From JBDKJS01 sp039806065 (lineage in GTDB: Bacteria > Bacteroidota > Bacteroidia > AKYH767-A > 2013-40CM-41-45), in contig JBDKJS010000131.1 in NCBI GenBank assembly GCA_039806065.1, positions 1-16,269 of the forward strand: a DNA stretch of 16,269 nucleotides, read 5' to 3'. Under the pieces are notes generated by a model. That model saw only the letters and a program-made list of their open reading frames with translations, had not been told where the DNA came from and searched no databases. The position numbers and the translations under genes are program-made. The first letter of the stretch is position 1; every line of letters starts with the position of its first letter. Shown one piece after another: positions 15,374 to 16,269 of this stretch.

Positions 15374-16269
15374 ATGAGCCCTCACTCAGCAACTGATTTA
15401 CTATCCAAATATTGGGGTCATACTCATTTCAGACCTTTACAGGCAGACATTATTGCCAACGTAACTGATGGCATAGATACCATTGCCTTGTTACCAACCG
15501 GTGGCGGAAAGTCTATTTGCTTCCAAGTGCCTGGCCTAATGATGGATGGCATATGTTTGGTTATTTCTCCACTCATAGCCCTAATGAATGACCAAGTGGC
15601 ACAGCTCACCGCAAAGGGAATTAAGGCTGCAGCCATTACTTCTGGTATGCACTTCAGAGAATGTGAAAATATATTGGCCAATGCTGCTGAAGGTGGGATT
15701 AAATTTTTATACCTCAGCCCTGAGAGAATTGATTCTGATAAATTCAAAAACAAACTGAGTTACCTTAAAGTAGGATTAATAGCGATAGATGAAGCGCATT
15801 GTATTTCACAATGGGGATTTGATTTCAGACCTAGCTATTTAAATATTTATGCACTTAGAACCATCTTTCCAAAAATTCCCTTCATTGCCCTCACTGCTAC
15901 TGCTACCGAACAAGTTATCAGTGACATTTCAACACACCTGCAGCTTGAGAACTTCAAATTATTCAGGAAAAGTTTTGAAAGGAAAAATATCACCTATGCA
16001 GTAATAGAAACTGAAAATAAACTTGAGCGATTAGTAAAGGTTTTTGACAAAATTAAAGGATCAGGAATAGTTTATGTTAGAAATAGAAAACTAACTTGGT
16101 CAATCGCACAACTACTTAATCGAAATCAAATACCAGCCATACACTACCATGCTGGACTAACGCATGATGAACGAAATAATTCACAAAAACTTTGGATGGA
16201 CGGGAAAGTAAGGGTGGTAGTAGCCACCAATGCATTTGGCATGGGAATAGATAAGAGCAATGTACGATT
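15374..16269 (+). CDS. RecQ-family ATP-dependent DNA helicase (C-terminus beyond window)
   Basis: The frame is open from ATG 15374 to the window edge: 298 codons plus 2 bases. It covers helicase domain 1 and most of domain 2 of a 3'-5' superfamily 2 helicase that unwinds recombination and replication intermediates. Visible motifs are motif 0 FRPLQ (19-23), Walker A TGGGKS (42-47), motif Ia SPLIALMNDQV (65-75), DEAH (139-142), the aromatic-rich loop SQWGFDFRP (145-153), ALTATAT (172-178), YHAGL (258-262) and motif V VVATNAFGMGIDK (282-294). In the aromatic-rich loop the usual WGHDFRP histidine is phenylalanine, F149. The zinc, winged-helix and HRDC regions that would separate full-length RecQ from short forms lie beyond the edge, so no symbol is given. 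The gene is divergent from the RsmB-like gene. Confidence 0.92.
   Translation, partial: MSPHSATDLLSKYWGHTHFRPLQADIIANVTDGIDTIALLPTGGGKSICFQVPGLMMDGICLVISPLIALMNDQVAQLTAKGIKAAAITSGMHFRECENILANAAEGGIKFLYLSPERIDSDKFKNKLSYLKVGLIAIDEAHCISQWGFDFRPSYLNIYALRTIFPKIPFIALTATATEQVISDISTHLQLENFKLFRKSFERKNITYAVIETENKLERLVKVFDKIKGSGIVYVRNRKLTWSIAQLLNRNQIPAIHYHAGLTHDERNNSQKLWMDGKVRVVVATNAFGMGIDKSNVR

Noticed and set aside
15424..15753. Minus-strand frame of 109 codons opposite the helicase gene
   Set aside because: It is antisense to conserved RecQ motifs and has no family resemblance.

Overview
The window looks like a chromosomal stretch from an AT-rich member of the Bacteroidota. Four things point there: promoter boxes of the Bacteroidota form TAnnTTTG and no clear Shine-Dalgarno sequences; a secreted protein and a PD40/TPR/SPOR giant protein of the kinds found around the type IX secretion and gliding machinery; a ClpS with the NDDVNTFDHV signature; and a short NtrC-type regulator with a GAFTSA loop. 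I cannot place it below phylum level. No prophage, transposase, integrase or CRISPR array is visible.

Layout. (1) 1-6141, all minus strand: dnaX (clamp-loader tau/gamma), then mtgA only 4 bases later, then a polytopic GT-C-like membrane protein, a YafK-type L,D-transpeptidase and a secreted protein cut by the left edge. dnaX and mtgA look like one transcript. The next three genes follow at gaps of about 90-105 bases. (2) 6235-7392, plus strand: a sigma54-activator-type response regulator, divergent from dnaX and ending without a Fis helix-turn-helix. (3) 7432-7729: two direct copies of a palindrome-rich repeat that carries a degenerate tRNA core, next to an intact tRNA-Arg(ACG) with its own promoter and terminator. 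(4) 7792-15320, minus strand: rsmB-like rRNA methyltransferase, a 1711-residue PD40/SPOR envelope protein, clpS and an M48 lipoprotein protease. (5) 15374 to the right edge, plus strand: a RecQ-family helicase, truncated by the window.

Functional themes. The cell envelope is well represented: MtgA polymerises glycan, the L,D-transpeptidase modifies peptidoglycan or its attached proteins, the giant protein probably binds denuded glycan through three SPOR domains, and the GT-C protein probably moves sugars from a lipid carrier. The rest is housekeeping: DNA replication and repair (DnaX, RecQ), translation (RsmB, tRNA-Arg) and proteolysis (ClpS, M48).

The observations most worth a second look are: a run of ten A residues exactly at the DnaX domain III / tau-tail junction, with stops close by in both other frames; the SPOR-terminated, PorE-like architecture of the 1711-residue protein; the tandem tRNA-derived palindromic repeats; and TAnnTTTG boxes placed so close to several start codons that the transcripts may be leaderless or nearly so. 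I found no clear sign of a wholly new multi-gene system.
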